7,820 bases of DNA from Promethearchaeota archaeon (GTDB taxonomy: Archaea; Asgardarchaeota; Lokiarchaeia; Sigynarchaeales; SOKP01), in assembly GCA_030668025.1 (NCBI GenBank), contig DAOUUT010000175.1:1-7820 (forward strand), in the 5' to 3' direction. The notes under the pieces were generated by a model. The model did not search any database and was not told where the DNA came from. It saw only the letters and a program-made list of their open reading frames with translations. Positions 6,431-7,820 of the stretch are shown here, in pieces. Positions within the stretch are counted from its first letter, which is position 1. Every line of letters begins with the position of its first letter. The position numbers and the translations under genes were made by a program.

Positions 6431-6522
6431 GATGAGATTAAATAATAAAACTACTCTCTGCTGTTAATATTGCGAACTTTTCTACATTAAAAAGAAGTAT
6501 TTTATTTGATATGAAATAATAT

Positions 6523-6539
6523 AAAAAGGTTTTAAAAAA
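6523..6539 (-). terminator. T-rich terminator after the TrmB-like gene
   Basis: On the minus strand, T6 (6534-6539) and T5 (6523-6527) follow the TAA stop at 6544-6546 within about 20 bases. This is the usual form of an archaeal terminator. Confidence 0.4.
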
Positions 6540-6543
6540 TTAA

Positions 6544-7820
6544 TTAGAGATTTAATTTTTGGCGCCAAAAATTCATTTTCATTCTGAGGTCTTCTTTCTC
6601 CGGTTGACTAAGTACATATGTTTTATTCCTTAGAGTTGTGCTGGTATTATGAATGTTCTTTAATACGCTGTTATATCCAGTTTCTTTAATGTATTCGCTT
6701 TGAAACTTTTCAAGAGCCGAAGAGAGTTCAATACCCATCATATCGTCAACATTATCAAAGATTAAGTCAAATTGTTTAGTCAACATAGATTTTTCCCCCG
6801 ATGGCGTTGTTGTTGAAATAGGCAGCTCTTTTTCAGGTGGAGCAATTACTTTTGGTACCTGAACTATTGGTTTTAATTTTACGTGTTCCTTTTGTGGTTC
6901 TTCAGTGATCTTAACGGGTTGTTGAGTTAATTTCAGTGGTGGAGCGTCTTGTATAATTGATGACTTAATAGCATGCATAACTTCTTTTCTTGCACCCATC
7001 CAGGCTTCTTCAAGAATGGGTACAAAAATTTTGATATGTTCTTCTATAATACTTCCTATTCCAGCAATCTCAATTATAGACTCCCCTCTCACTTCTGCTT
7101 TTGAAAGCACGCATACGATTACTTCTTCGTAATCTCGATTTATACCCCATAAATTTTGTAAAGTGCGATGTCTATAATCAATATTATCCATTTTATCCAT
7201 CTGTTGGATTACAGCGGCGTGTTCGGGATTATTGAAGTCAATATTTGCAGCTATTCTGAAATTTATCCTTGAAGGGCGCTCCATTATTGCGTTAATATCT
7301 ATATCGCTAATTTGAGGGGCAACGAGTAATATTCTCATTTTTGCTTTTGAAATCTCGTCGCTAATGTGTGCTTTAGCGGCTTCAGGGGAGCGGATGAACC
7401 AAATATCTTTCATTGTAATTGATCTCCCGGTTTTCGCTTGCTCCCAGAATTCAGTAGTGACTTTTTCGGATCTTTCGAGTTTATTCAATATATCATCAAG
7501 CGTATCATCTAAAGTCGCGACAATTTGTTCGTTAAAAACATCTTTTAAATTGCCAAGCGATTGAAATGTTGTACCAGAGATTCCTTCTATTTTTTCTTCA
7601 GCCATTTGTATTGCTTTATTGAAGTTTTCAGTAATCTCACCGTATATCTTTTCTTTATCTTCTTCTACCTTTGAGGTAAGACCATTAATATTTTCAAGGG
7701 TACTTTTTAATGATTCTTTCAATTTTGATATTAATTCAGAATCAACGCCTTGAGTCACTTTTTTAAGCTCGTCAGAGAATGCGACTTGGCTTACGGATAG
7801 TTGCACATTGATATTATCAG
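6544..7820 (-). CDS. TrmB-like sensor domain protein with long coiled coil, N-terminus beyond the window
   Basis: The frame stays open to the right edge. The GTG at 7804-7806 is only the first possible start inside the window; the codons before it (reading DNIN) are also open, so the true start is most likely outside. Counting from that GTG, about residues 10-120 are a highly charged helix with heptad character (coiled coil). 'MKDIWFIRSPEAAKAHISDEISKAKMRILLVAP' (132-164) then matches the start of the phospholipase-D-like sensor domain found C-terminal to the helix-turn-helix in TrmB regulators; it continues to about 280 and has no HKD catalytic motif. A Pro/Lys-rich linker (about 284-335) leads to a small helical C-terminal domain (341-420, ending FWRQKLNL). 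A TrmB-type winged helix may lie in the missing N-terminus, which would make this a DNA-binding regulator, but that is inference. The ligand is unknown. Confidence 0.6.
   Translation of the reverse strand, partial: DNINVQLSVSQVAFSDELKKVTQGVDSELISKLKESLKSTLENINGLTSKVEEDKEKIYGEITENFNKAIQMAEEKIEGISGTTFQSLGNLKDVFNEQIVATLDDTLDDILNKLERSEKVTTEFWEQAKTGRSITMKDIWFIRSPEAAKAHISDEISKAKMRILLVAPQISDIDINAIMERPSRINFRIAANIDFNNPEHAAVIQQMDKMDNIDYRHRTLQNLWGINRDYEEVIVCVLSKAEVRGESIIEIAGIGSIIEEHIKIFVPILEEAWMGARKEVMHAIKSSIIQDAPPLKLTQQPVKITEEPQKEHVKLKPIVQVPKVIAPPEKELPISTTTPSGEKSMLTKQFDLIFDNVDDMMGIELSSALEKFQSEYIKETGYNSVLKNIHNTSTTLRNKTYVLSQPEKEDLRMKMNFWRQKLNL

Larger units (their letters stand above)
6124..6543. other. 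420-base intergenic region without a gene
   Basis: Very AT-rich. It carries the promoter candidates of the nitronate monooxygenase gene at the left, and T tracts (6534-6539, 6523-6527) ending the TrmB-like gene at the right. In between lie two short inverted repeats: TGGCT/AGCCA (6306-6310, 6321-6325) and TACGC/GCGTA (6414-6418, 6426-6430). All frames are closed within about a dozen codons of any ATG. No tRNA or other RNA gene was recognised. Confidence 0.6.

Noticed and set aside
7364..7564. Plus-strand open frame of 66 codons
   Set aside because: It lies wholly antisense to the TrmB-like gene, has no ribosome binding site and no family resemblance; it is a shadow of the coding frame.

Overview
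This AT-rich window is most likely archaeal and probably comes from an Asgard archaeon of the Lokiarchaeia type. The evidence is: (i) a secreted parallel beta-helix protein with the 'GTWDDPYVIENVTI' opening and an acidic spacer + IPGYE + hydrophobic segment + basic tail, recalled as typical of Asgard surface proteins; (ii) an archaeal geranylgeranyl-reductase-family flavoprotein; (iii) a TrmB-type sensor domain joined to a long coiled coil; (iv) TATA-box-like promoters, oligo-T stretches after stop codons, and starts without a Shine-Dalgarno. The lineage is inferred from recalled family features, not from a search.

All six protein genes lie on the minus strand, so the transcriptional order is from high to low coordinates: a TrmB-like coiled-coil protein cut by the right edge (6544-7820); a 420-base gap; a nitronate monooxygenase-family flavoprotein (5098-6123); a metallo-beta-lactamase-fold hydrolase (4014-5009); a geranylgeranyl-reductase-family flavoprotein (2754-3962); a 318-base gap; the exported beta-helix protein (1074-2435); and a uroporphyrinogen-decarboxylase/corrinoid-methyltransferase-family gene cut by the left edge (1-806).

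Between the last two genes lies a composite stretch. At 803-925 there is a decayed reading frame that matches the 3' end of the intact geranylgeranyl-reductase gene (36 of 43 bases over its best block). It ends in a 4-base ATGA overlap with the uroporphyrinogen-decarboxylase-like gene, whose Shine-Dalgarno sits inside it. Next to it, about 961-1031 is a G+C-rich island able to fold as an RNA, of unknown origin.

The genes do not form one recognisable pathway. The nitronate monooxygenase, MBL hydrolase and reductase could be partly co-transcribed (gaps of 88 and 51 bases), but an oligo-T tract after the monooxygenase and TATA-like sequences elsewhere suggest several short units. I saw no convincing new multi-gene system. 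The items most worth a second look are the reductase relic, the G+C island, and the TrmB-like coiled-coil protein.
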